Below the pieces are notes generated by a model. It ran no database searches and was not told the origin of the DNA. It saw nothing but the letters and a program-made list of their open reading frames with translations. Of a stretch of DNA of 64,000 nucleotides, positions 25,997 through 37,530 are shown one piece after another. This DNA comes from Echinometra lucunter. Its lineage: Eukaryota > Echinodermata > Echinoidea > Camarodonta > Echinometridae. Each line of letters begins with the position of its first letter. Position 1 is the stretch's first letter. Made by a program: the position numbers and the translations under genes. The DNA is taken from positions 23,703,176 through 23,767,175 of the forward strand of contig CM057152.1 of the NCBI GenBank assembly GCA_029962745.1. The letters are read 5' to 3'.

Positions 25997-26275
25997 GAGA
26001 AAGGGAGTGAACAGAGAAGAAGTGAGGGAAGAAAGAGGGAGAAAAAGAGGAATAAGAAAGGAAGGAGCAAGAGGAGAGGAGAGGAAGAGGGAGGGACCGA
26101 GAAGAAAGGAGGCATCACCAGGGGGAGAAATGCATACACAAGTGAGAAAGAGGAAAGAGAGAGAGAGATGGAGGAGAAGAAGGGAGGGAGGAAGAGATAG
26201 AGAGAGGGAGAAAGATTGGCTTACATAAAGTGGTATGAAAAGGGGGGAGAGAGAAAGGGAGAGAAATTTGAATTC
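25955..26275. repeat. GA-rich low-complexity tract
   Basis: Starts as pure GA repeat and grades into GA/GGA-rich purine sequence of about 320 bases. Arg/Glu-rich frames across it are artefacts. Confidence 0.9.
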
Positions 26276-26959
26276 GAAAAATTCTGTTGTACGATTCTGG
26301 CAGAGTGAGTGATATTTAAAAAAAAAATTTTTTTTTTTTAAAGGGACAGCTAGCTCTACCCCCCCCCCCCCCCGAAAACTACAGATGTCTCATGCATGCC
26401 TTTTTATGAGTAATGTCTACTATTTTTATAAAAATATCAAATGACTCATCCTAAATAGAACTTTGGTCTGAAAGCAATTTTACATAAAAGATTGGAAAAA
26501 ACCATTTTTGAAAAATCTGATATTTTGTAGAAGGCCGTAAGTCAACGATATACAAAGTCAACGATACAAGGCAGATACTTTCAGAATCGTGCTTCTCTGA
26601 TTTTGGAATACATGTCCATAGCAATAGACTCAAAGTGTCTTTCAGCATGTTCTCCTTTCCAAAGTAGGTGAAGAAGAGAAGGAAGTTTGCTGCAATGAGA
26701 CATGACTTTGTGTTTCGAGACCTTCCCAGAACTAGTAAAACTATTAAAAGATGAACAGCTGACCACAAATGAAGAAGATCTAAGTCAAACGGTATCTAAG
26801 CAAAAAAAATATCTTTAATTCCATTAAATGTAATAGATCTCCAAGAATAATCAAAAATTTTACTGATCTATCTGAAATAGTTTTGTTATAGATGTGTAAA
26901 TAATGCATATTGCATTAAAAGATCACGTTATTCTTGTTTACTGTGCTGAAAAATTAGTA

Positions 26960-27182
26960 AAGGCGCAATCACACATCGCCGATTTAGACGGTGGTTCACG
27001 GCGGACCGTGTCGAAGTGATGGGGGAACACTTTAGACGCGTTTTGAATAGTTTTCAACATCAGCGTTCATGGCAGATGAGTGATAGATGACTAGGGTTTG
27101 TGTACGGTGTTAACACGGTCTTTGGCGGTTCACGGCGGATTGCTGAACTGCCGTCGCAATCGGCGATGTGTGATTGCGCCTT
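26960..27182. mobile_element. MITE with perfect 25-bp terminal inverted repeats
   Basis: 26960-26984 and 27158-27182 are exact reverse complements (AAGGCGCAATCACACATCGC...). Pairing continues inward with some mismatches. 223 bp long, non-coding, more GC-rich than its surroundings. Confidence 0.9.
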
Positions 27183-29181
27183 AAGTATCTACACATGAAA
27201 TACATCTAGCAAAACATGTTACAATAATACTGAACGTGAAAGTTATCACAGTCAAATTAGTACATGTACATACTAAATAGAGAGCAACATTTATAAGTCA
27301 AAAGGTGTTATAGATGTAAACATAACCTTTACTAATAACAAGGTGTTTTTAGTATTAATCCCACAAACTTTGCACAATTAATTTCACTCACTGGTGTAGA
27401 CAGGTCCTCATTACTGGGGTGGGGGGGAGGGGGATTATTCCCCCATAGATATATATTTATATACATACATATACCCCTTTTCAAGCAGTGGGGAGATGCA
27501 TACCCCCATCCCCCCTCCCCCGCTATCTACGCCCCTGATGTCATTTTTCAGCAGAGTCATTACATCAACCTGGAATGTGGCCTATGTTAAAGGATATTCT
27601 TAGATTTATGAAAGTTACTTTAGATGAAAGCACAAACAAAAACAACACAAAAAAAGGGGGGAGAGTTAAGCTTAATAATAAAAATTGGACACTTGGTTGA
27701 TTTTGGACATGGCTGACCTTTTGGAACAATCAGCAAATTTCAGGGAAAAATATGCCTTCGACATATATGCCTTTGGTCAAATATCTCAATCTATTTATCG
27801 AAAGGAATTTGCAGACTAATTTGCCTTTTCTTTTTCATTTGTGTTAGTTGGTGATCTTGCTCTAACAACCACTAACAACTTCTACACCTGCATCCACCTG
27901 TTGTAAGAAGTTAAAGTCACTCTAGTATATACCCATCTTGTAATGTCTGCATTGTTGTATAACCCGAATTACCCAATACATGTAAAAGTGGAACAAATTA
28001 AATAAGTTTTGTCAATGTTATTTGTACAATGGAATATCATATATTTTAAATGAAGTTTTGTTAATGTTATTTGTACAATAGAATATAATGTACATGTATT
28101 CTAAATTGCCTCCTAAACAGCTTTTTTTCCTAGATGCTGTACTGCTATTATATCATTGTTTATATTTATATTCTCAAATAAATAAATAGGCCTCCCATAG
28201 TACTGAAAAGTGATGAGAGGTGTACTTACATTGCTTCAAGATTGAACTTATTTGCCAATTTAAATTCCCATATTCTTCAGGTGAAGAATAACTCTTGAAA
28301 ATCCAGTAAATATCACTGATTTTTAATTTTTTTTTTGTGCTGTTCGTCTGATTACTTTCAAACTATCACTAATCATTTTGACTGATTTTTACATTTCTTA
28401 CTTCTTTCATTCACAGCAATGTGCTACAAAGGTTAGATAGCCCTTTAGTTTGGATATGCACACACAATTCAATAGGCAGGATAAAGCTAAATCACTGACT
28501 TTGCACCTTTCACTTTTTTAGGTAAAAGCGTTTCACATTTCATAGAAAGTTCATACTGAATTTACAAATTTACAAAATGACAAAAAAGATGACATTGCAG
28601 TATTTTACTTATTTTTGCAAGCTGAAATATTCAGAACAAGAGGCATAACAATCTAGATCACAACTGAAGCAAATACATCAGGTGAACAAATTCTCTTTAG
28701 AATTGAATACTGAAAAAAAAAATGATGGTGACTTGAACTCCTGATAGTGCTCATTCATCATTTTTTTTTTGTTTTTTCCATCTCCCTTCCAAAGAAAAAC
28801 TTTGGAAGCAAAAGCAATAAACTGATAAACTAAAACTGAAACAAAATTAATCTCATGAAGTGAAGTCATTAAACCCACATGTCAATGTGAAAAGTTGGTC
28901 TCTTTTCAAATGCAAGTACGGGATGTTTAAAACCATCCATCAACATGTAGCCTCTTGAAACATTTCAAATCATGCAGCACTTTGTCAACATTCATAACTA
29001 CATTTACACAGAGGTATAGTATAGAGCATATACATTACATTCAGCAATCAGCACTCACACAAAATAAACGATGAAATCAAGTTATTCAAGATGATGAAGT
29101 CAATGACAGTATTCAATTGAAAAACAGCACATAACATTAGGGGTAAAAATCATAATAGGATGATATAATAATAAAAAACCT

Positions 29182-29341
29182 GGGGAGCATTTCATCAACA
29201 TTTGTTGTCTGACAAGTTGTCAGATCTGACATCTTTCCTTGGTTTTGATTGGCTGAGAAACATCGTTACTATAGCAACTGTCGGATAAAACAGACTTTGT
29301 CGGATAAAACATCCGACAAGTCCTTTCATGAAACGCTCCCC
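29182..29341. mobile_element. Foldback MITE with GGGGAGC-TTTCAT ends
   Basis: GGGGAGCATTTCAT on the left mirrors TTTCATGAAACGCTCCCC on the right. The interior carries GTCGGATAAAAC repeats and TTGATTGGCTGAGA. A reverse-oriented relative with CAGCCAATCAG lies at about 50895-51000. Confidence 0.75.
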
Positions 29342-29514
29342 TGATTTGTGATTTACACAAATATACTGTTCAAACTAAGACAGAGTCTGCTGTTATCAAA
29401 GCATACTTTTAAATAAATACAGCCTGTACAGTCATCCTGATATAGGGGTGGCAGTCTGAAAATGATATTATCTTTTAGATAAGGAAAATTATGCTATTTT
29501 CTTAACAAATTTAC

Positions 29515-29715
29515 ATATAATAATAATAATAATAACAATAATCAAAGCAACTTATATAGCACCAAATCCACTCTGTGGAGTGCTTATGGTGCATGTAGAA
29601 ATAACTAAGAATTGAACAGAAATGTTTTTACATGTGTTTTTTAAGGAGTCAGAGGTTTATACACTTTTTGATTTCTTCAGGAAGGCTATTCCATAATTTA
29701 GGACATGCGTGGGCA
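29515..29715. repeat. Degenerate retroposon-like segment
   Basis: AATAAT repeats precede CAACTTATATAGCACCAAAT and a TTCAGGAAGGCTATTCCATAAT-like block, similar in layout to 2880-3240. Probably a retroposon 3' end. Confidence 0.4.
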
Positions 29716-29748
29716 AATAATTAATTAGGCCTTAAAAAAAATATGTTA

Positions 29749-30164
29749 GTTTGCCGTAACAGAGGAAAAAAAATAGGGTCAGTCGGTCGGTCCCCCCCCC
29801 CCCCTCCCCCAACATGCTGGTGCAGTACTTGGGCATCCCATGTACTGTGGTCCCACATACACTACTGTGTTTGAGGTTGTGCGTGCGGCGGAGACTTCTC
29901 GCATATATCATAGAGCTGTACCGTGCACTCGAACAATACACGTAAAATGGAGATCGAGGGTTGGCCATACACTTGAGTCCTCTGCTCACAATATGGATGA
30001 TGTTCTACCGTGCCATTTGCCAGTAAAAAAAGAAAAAAAAAAGTGTAGGCAAAACAATGAAAATTAGGGTCGGTCGGCACATTTTTTGTTTTTTGGGGGT
30101 CAAATTTGAATTAAAAAAATAAAAGTCAGCAGGATTTACTAGGGTCAGTCGGGTTACGGCAAAC
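29749..30164. mobile_element. TIR element with GTTTGCCGTAAC termini
   Basis: GTTTGCCGTAAC at 29749-29760 mirrors GTTACGGCAAAC at 30153-30164. Each end is preceded or followed by AGGGTCAGTCGG-type sequence. Non-coding. Confidence 0.75.
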
Positions 30165-31469
30165 AAACAAATTTTTATTTTTTTTTGCCTTACTGCACCA
30201 AGCTGGTTGTGCACAAGCATCAATGATCAGTGTTGATAAGGCGCAATGTTGGCGCAATTTTGGTTTGTTACGACAATCAACATTGTTTTCCATAGCATGG
30301 AAGATAACATCATATTCAGAAAAGCATCACAGAAGCATGAACATGTATAAACATGTATGATGCCTTTCCCTATCTCCTAGTTCTAAGTGTACTAACCAAC
30401 CAGTAATGCAAATTAATCCACAGGCAGCTTTACCAAGTGCACTGAAATGTGGTGTCTGCTTATGTAAAAGACCACTGTTCAGGTAAAAAAATCCTAGTTG
30501 AGAGTAAGTAAGCTAATATTGCTTGGCTAGATGCATTCATTTTTTCTTCCTATTTTTTGTTTTTTGTTTGGTTTTTTTTTTGGAAAGGCCATGGCTATGC
30601 ATGCTGCTACATCATGCTAAACTGTTTCTCTAGCAACAAAACTGCAGGAAATGTATATTTGAGATGACCATTATGGTCTCCAAAAAGAGACAGCAGACTC
30701 TTTTCATCCATATAAAACCATGACTGTACTTCAATTCTGAAGTTGGAAAGTGCACAACAAAATGGTTGTAGAGGACATATGGCCAAGATCTGCATCAATT
30801 ACATTTATCTCTGGCTCAAAATAATATAAGTATAATGCACTCAGACTATATACATGTACCAGTGTGTATTTCTTTGGCAGAATTCTCAATCTTTCATATA
30901 AACAGCACGTAATGTGTGCATGCTCCTACACTATAAAGCACATAAACATTCAGTGGAAAGACAAATGCTATATGTCAAGAATTCTAATTTGAAACAATGC
31001 TCCCAATACCCATATATATACATATGAGATTTTTACAAATGTTGGTTGACAAACATGTTCAAACAAATTCTCAGTTTTGAGAATAACTATTTCAAGAGTA
31101 AGCTTGCCAGAAATGCAAGTAGTCGGTTTAAAAAATATTGGAAGAAAGCACTGGTAGCCCAAAGTCTTACATGTTCTTGAAACTTACAGTGGTTACTAGC
31201 AAGTATCACTCAAAAGTAGTAGCTTAGTTTGATAGAAATGGTCTCAACGAAAATGTCTTAAAAGAATAGTGGCAGAGTACTTTACATGTAGATTATAAAA
31301 TGCAAAGAAAGATTCTACAGGATGCTGACACATGCATTACTTGCAGTTTACTCTTGAGTGTATTAAAGTTTCTCTCCCTAAAAAAGTTTTCACCTGAACA
31401 TGGATAGCAGTTAATAGCACTACATCACAGCAAAACTTACAAATGGTGAATACGGTTATGGCTGCCTAG

Positions 31470-34098
31470 TCATGTCTTATTCTGACCAATGGATGATTCT
31501 TGAGCAGGTGCAGGTTTACTCTTCTGTCCTGACTTCCGCTGTCTTGCATACACCCTGAGGAAGAGAGCGATGAAGACCACTATAACACCTATGATACCTT
31601 GGAAATTGAGGGGATGGCCATAAATGATGCAGGATAGAAGGATGGCCAGGGCCTGACGAGTTGTCATGATGATGGTGAAGATGACCGCGCCAAACTGGGA
31701 GATGGTGTAAAAGATGAACAGCTGACCAGTGGCTGAAAACAGTGACAGAAGTCCTACATGAAACATGAAGGAACTGTATTTGAGCATAAAGCCAATACCC
31801 TCAAAGAACCCGCCCTGTTCTATAAGGGACCAACTGGTGAAAAGGCAGGAAAATAGGTTGACACCAAACATCATCTGTATACTGGACATGTTGTAGGTCT
31901 TATACAGATCTGCCTGCCAGTTAGAGGTGAAACTATCAAAGGTCATGTAGCCAACTAGGATGATGACCCCTGATGCCGTTGTCACAGCTGACCCCTTGTG
32001 ATCCCCTCCCTGTGACAACAAGAACAGTGCCACACCAACAGAGATCATCACAGCAGTGATGTACTCGTAGTATTCATAGGTTTTCCCTGATATCACTTTC
32101 CCCATGAGCATCACAGGAATAATCTTAGAAGCCTTGGCCAGGACTTGGGTGGGGAAGGTCACAAATTTGAGAGCCTCATACTGGCACCAGCTGCTCATGA
32201 TGTTTGACAAGGAGCAGTAAGAATACTTGTAAAGTGGTGCAGTATGGCGTGGTTGAGAAGTAAAGTTCATGACACAGAGAGCAGCCAAGAAAGCCAGGAT
32301 TCGGTTCATGAAAACCAGGAACTGAGAGTTGCTGAACTTCTCTCCAGGATTGTTTGCATCTTTGCCATACTCGTGTGCCATGATACGTTCTTGAAGAACA
32401 CCCCAGGATAGGTAGGATCCTTGTAGGCCAGCCACACAAAACAGAAGCACAAAGCCACGGTTCATCTGCAAATAAAACAAACAGGTAGGGGACTTTAAAA
32501 TACTGAATACTGTCATGCTGAAACATTTCATTTTCAAGAAGGTCAGAAAACAATACAAGCACATTTGAATCATACACCTACTCATCCATTAATCACTTTA
32601 AGAAATAACATAATTCCTGTACAGCTGGATATATGACTGATAATCAGCAGTACTTGTATTTGAAAGTTTGCAAACCCTTATCGATTCAAAGCATTGTGAA
32701 CACTGATTCATATACGTCACTGCTTATATCACATCTACATTTCCATAGCTTGAAAATTTTCTATCACCTAACTTCACACAAAGTAGCTAATACCAGTAAT
32801 GAAAAAAAAAAAAAAAAATCATGAAATCATGATCTCTATCAAAAAGCAAGAACTTTTACTTTAAATTCAATGAACATGTTTTGAAATGGAAACATCAGGT
32901 ACTAAAAATTTGGATTTAAAATAAACTTAAACTGAAACACGGGGTGTTTCACAAAGCTGTACACAAAGTTACATGTGACTTTAAGAATGACTTGAATGTG
33001 AAAAGCCAATTGGGATTCTCAATCTTACATAATTGCCTAAGCTAAAGTTGAAATATCTAAATAGATTAACACTATTACAATAATCAACAAAACATTTCTA
33101 ATGTGAAGTATAGTTTTTGCCAAAAATTTAATTGAAATTATGGGAAATACAGTGACACTTTGGTAAAACAAGAATAAAAACTTGGGGCATTCCACTTCGC
33201 TGTTCATGGTTAAGTTGTTCTTAAAGTCATGTGTAACAGCTTTATAAAACACCCCCATGGTGTGATAGTTACCTTGGGTTTCTCGGTCACCACAGGTTTG
33301 CTACCTCCTTCTTCCAAGCTTGCTTTGATTTCATCAGCCCCAGTGACACAAGATTTGACAGTCTGGTACCAACAGCCGTGCCCTGAGCAAGATATTCAAA
33401 TTTATTTCAGAGGTTGAAAAAGAGGCACCATTGAGAGCACAGTGGGAGAAAAAAAAAGACATGTCAAAAGGCACATGGAAAGTCTTTTTGAAAAATAATT
33501 CTGTGAAATTCTAAAGCATTAGAAATAATTATTACCAACAACAAAAATATTGGTAATTTGTATATTGTAAGAAATATAATTAAACTAAAGTACATCAATG
33601 CAGGCAAAGGCTGATTGCATTAATAGCAACAATATTATTCAACTGTCCCTCATAACTTGGGGCTCAGTTACATGTATGATAGGGGTAACATACACATACT
33701 TACACTTATATCATCGGTGGACAGTGAATGACCAAAGTGGCTGCTGCATATAAATCTAATTAAAATGAAGTGCAAATGGATTATCTGACTTACAGTGCTG
33801 GTGCAACAGTTTTTCAATCTAAGTAAACCCTTGTACCTGAGGAATCCTCACCTCCCCTCTCTAAGTATCCAGAGCGTCTGACGTAGCGGATCACCAACCA
33901 AGCAGGAACAATCACAGACAGGTACCCAAGGACGTTCAGTCCTAAGCGGACAAACCAGTAATCCATCCAGCCACCTGCCGAATCCTTGTCAGCCTCCTCG
34001 GCATTTGCTAGGTGAGTGCAGGCCAGAAACAGGAGAATGCTAATAAGGGTAGCCATGCCACAACTTGGCTTGTATGTGAGTTTCCTCGGGACAGTCAT
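31470..34098 (-). CDS. SLC35B2: Adenosine 3'-phospho 5'-phosphosulfate transporter 1 (Golgi), complete
   Basis: Three coding exons on the minus strand: 34098-33837, 33382-33273 and 32465-31470, all GT-AG, phases 1 and 0, giving 455 codons (human about 432). The protein exchanges PAPS into the Golgi lumen for sulfotransferases. Residues about 15-33 are a hydrophobic signal-like segment. A membrane segment lies at about 55-72 before a conserved RR-YLE motif. Exon 3 (residue 125 onward) carries the nucleotide-sugar-transporter fold with about nine further hydrophobic segments. Family blocks include [53 protein letters not shown] and [14 protein letters not shown], and a short basic tail ends ...GQNKT. 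The start is the first ATG in frame ahead of the signal-like segment. The gene is head-to-head with ECH1 (start at 36582), leaving about 2.5 kb between them. A non-coding 5' exon could lie in that gap; none was identified. Confidence 0.96.
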
Positions 34099-35085
34099 CT
34101 TCTCTCTTGATTTTCTATAGACACAAATCAGATAGATACATGTATCGTATTAAGCCTTAATTTCATATGTCAAATCAAATTACCAAGAGGTTTCATAATC
34201 TAAACATAACTTCATAAAACTTGCATTATAAGTCACTGTACTGCATTTGAAGTCTGCTTGCAAATTACGGGTAGACAACAATTCATGCTCCAAATTCAAT
34301 ATTTTGAGTATGTTCATGGCAGGAGGACACACATATTCAAAGAACCATCCTAAACAATGAGCTGGTAAGTGAAATTCTATTTTTCTTCTTTAATAAGTGC
34401 TATTATAGTTTACTTTCAGACTACGTTGACTCATGCCACAGTTTCGTAACTAATTGAACAGTTCTGGCCTACGGGTGGCCTACAAGTAGAGTCTAGTACT
34501 GGGGCTCGTTTCTCGAAACCATCATAACTACAAGATCAGCATCATCTTGACGCCGTCGCTCAACTTGTCTGCTATTAAAGTGTTTCACAAAGCTGTCTTT
34601 GCCAAGACCAGCGACAAGTTCTTTGACAAATGACTTATCGGTCCTCCGAACCTGTCATATCTTTTTAGCATGCCATCACAAGTCAGCTTTTTGTCAGGCT
34701 ATGGGCAGCTCATGGGCAATGAAAAATAAGGAATGTTAATTTCTTGAAAAAAAAATATTACTTGAGTTCCAAACTCTGATTTCATAAACAGTTATATTAC
34801 TGATGTGGATATAAAAGTATAACTGAAATAACCTTTATTTCCTAGCGACATTTTAAACCCTCCAACAAGAAATGAGATTCATATCAATTATCCTTCTATC
34901 AGTCTCTCAGAAAACAGAGCAGTCTGTATTTAATTACAGATCTGTAGGAATGATGACAATTTGTACTTCCTCTATATTTTTCTTTCTTGCAATACAATAT
35001 TTAATGAAATCATATAACATGTATTCATAAATGAATTCATGTCAAAATTTGAATCATAAAATGTCCCAATTCAGTATTTCTCAAA

Positions 35086-35185
35086 ATTAAAACAAAATTT
35101 GGGTCTGCTTTCAATAATTTGTCAATTACGATATCAATTAAAACAAAATTCGGGTCTGCTTTCAATAATCTGTCAATTACAGACA
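35086..35185. repeat. 50-bp tandem duplication
   Basis: TTAAAACAAAATT-GGGTCTGC followed by TTTCAATAAT-TGTCAATTAC occurs twice in a row with few differences. Confidence 0.85.
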
Positions 35186-36459
35186 TATGATCTGCGATGA
35201 TAGCCTGCAATGAATCTCCCATAAAATTGCAAAAGTACAAAATAAAGTACTGGTATTTATATCTCCAATGCAGATTCAAATCTCACAAACAATTTTGTTT
35301 TCTTCATCAATGAAACTGGCATAAATATTCAACACTGAATGATAAGTGCCGTTAAATTCAAAACAACAACTCTTAATTGCAAATCTAAATTTGCAAATCA
35401 CAACAGCAGTTTTTCGTTTTCAATTTTAGAAAGTCTCAGATGTCACAATTTATGTAGTTTTTCATGTGAATGCAATGTTTGTATTATAAATTCTATCAAA
35501 TCCTATTAATGTTTCTATACTTATCGAACAATTAGAGTCTAGAGCAAAGTTGAGTCTAAAATTGTGTTTGAATAATTGATGATAAATCCAGTGGATTATG
35601 GTCAAGACTATATTTTGTAGCCGGTAGTAGCGATATAATGAATATGTGAGATGTCAGCCTTTCGTGAAACACTTTGTTAGCTCCATGACATCTCTGTATC
35701 ATCGACAAGTCAAGAGATAAGACCTTCATCATAGTCACGGTTTCATGAAACGGCTGCAACTAGCTTGCATGCCAATACTTTTACATCCAACTGTTAGATC
35801 AGAGCTCCGTTTCATAAAAATTGTTATCAGTAACAAGTGCTACATTTCTACGACAAATTCGGAGACTCCAACTCTCCCGTTTTCGGTGGGAGATCTCCTG
35901 CTTCGAGTCCATTTTCACGAAATCTCCCGCTCTCCCGCTTGAGTTTGAATTTCTCCCGCCCTAGCTGTGTTTCTTCTTTTTTTCTCCTGCCAAACCACCT
36001 TTTTGAAAAAAAAAATGAATCTGAATCATTGCATTTTACCTCATTTAGTGTTGTCATATGTTAAGAAATCAGCTTAAGTTAGATAGCACCAGAGTCACAG
36101 AGCTTCTATAAGTATAACCCTAAAAAAGTGGCCTCCGGCCGCAAGGAATTTCGTGCCATGCGCTGGCATGGTTGGTGATGTGGGCTACATGCACATGATT
36201 GAATCAGAGTCTCCCTTTTGCTAGGCAGGAAAATCTCTACTACAGACTAACGTTACACCTACTGCATCAATTTCAAAGCATGGGACTGAGTCAATGTTTT
36301 CTGAAATCGCAATCATGCTAAATCCTTAATCTGAGAACGTTCAGTGCTTAAATAATGTACGTAACTTTCTATAAACAAGAATTGACACGATAAAACACAG
36401 AAAATATGCACACTTGAGCTTGCCTTTACCTAATTCTGCGGGTAACTTTTAGAAGTTGG

Positions 36460-36498
36460 GACGTCAAATTTCGAGTGGACACGTCAATCACGTCGCGA
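36460..36498. promoter_or_regulatory. CRE-like motifs upstream of ECH1
   Basis: GACGTCAA (minus strand TTGACGTC) at 36460-36467 matches seven of eight CRE positions. It is followed by two further CGTCA half-sites (ACGTCAATCACGTCG) within 35 bases. They lie about 100 bases before the ECH1 ATG and could serve both divergent genes. Motif match only; no evidence of use. Confidence 0.35.
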
Positions 36499-36581
36499 TA
36501 TCGAGCATGCAGATCCGGATCGATAATCAACTAGGCCTACGGTATGATTGGAGATATCATCAATCAAATTAGTTTGCCATC

Positions 36582-37497
36582 ATGAATCGCCTTGCTAAAG
36601 TCATTTTATCAGCTTCCAGAACAGGCAATTTGAGTAAGTAATAGTAATATAAGGCTTTCAAAAGACTTACGAATGAAATGCGGTATTTGATAGATTGATG
36701 GTTGTGGTGTTGCATGCAGCTAAGCTTTTCTTTCAGCTCATCCCCGACGTTATATCAAGCACCTTCTTGTGTACCGGTACCGTAACATTGTATCATGCGG
36801 AGAGTTTCGGGTGGTATGCTATTCAGCTCCCGTAGCAGTCGGTGCGGTGAAATTAACCGGCGTGGCGTATTGTCGGGTTAACCGCAAGTTTTTTTAAAAA
36901 GTGGTTATTTTGTGTACAAAATGAATGGCAATGACGTAACTTACAACAATAAAACAAAGGATTGCGACTTTTTGCTCTTATTAATAATTAAAGGGGCTAG
37001 AAAATGAGAAATCATGGGTAAAACTAAAGACAGGGTGATCTCGGAATGAGAGAGAGGGGGAATGCAGTCGGCCGCTCGAGTTTCAAGAAAAGGGATAATC
37101 CATTCTAAACAACTGTGATTTATTGCCTTACGTGTTTCAAATTTCATGCAATGAAAAAGCTAATAAACAGCTAGTCATATGGAAAAACAATTACATGGCC
37201 AGCTCCCTAGGAGAGCCTGAGGGGTGTTACGTAATCCGCGGCGACGACGTGTCGGGGAAAGGCAATGAAGTTTAATGGCTAGACTAACAAACCAGAAGTA
37301 AACTATATTTTGTATTTTGAAATGTTGGAGCATTATACAAGACGTTTCTTCGAGTGAACACGATGAGACCCGTCAAGAGTCTAAACACTTAGAGCTCTTG
37401 AGAAATGTGAGAACATGAACGATCGACCAATACGAAACAACAACAAAAACATCGTTCGTACGTATATGCCCAAACGTACGTACGTGGTAGATCGTTT

Positions 37498-37530
<33 letters not shown>

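Larger units (their letters stand above)
21572..31469. other. Convergent intergenic region, no gene seen
   Basis: About 9.9 kb between the ends of PRORP and SLC35B2. None of the frames resembles a protein. The region holds the TIR elements, tandem array and microsatellites listed separately. The parts near each gene presumably include 3' UTRs, but no poly(A) signal could be assigned with confidence. Confidence 0.6.
34099..36581. other. Head-to-head promoter region of SLC35B2 and ECH1
   Basis: 2.5 kb between two divergently transcribed genes. No exon was recognised. It includes a 50-bp direct duplication (35086-35185) and TTTC-TGAAAC foldback remnants (about 34500-34660 and 35650-35830). The last 150 bases before ECH1 are locally CpG-richer and hold CRE-like sites. 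Confidence 0.6.

Noticed and set aside
25946..26228. Arg/Glu-rich open frames
   Set aside because: Low-complexity purine tract with open frames by composition only.
32176..32577. 133-codon minus-strand frame
   Set aside because: Shadow frame of SLC35B2 exon 3.
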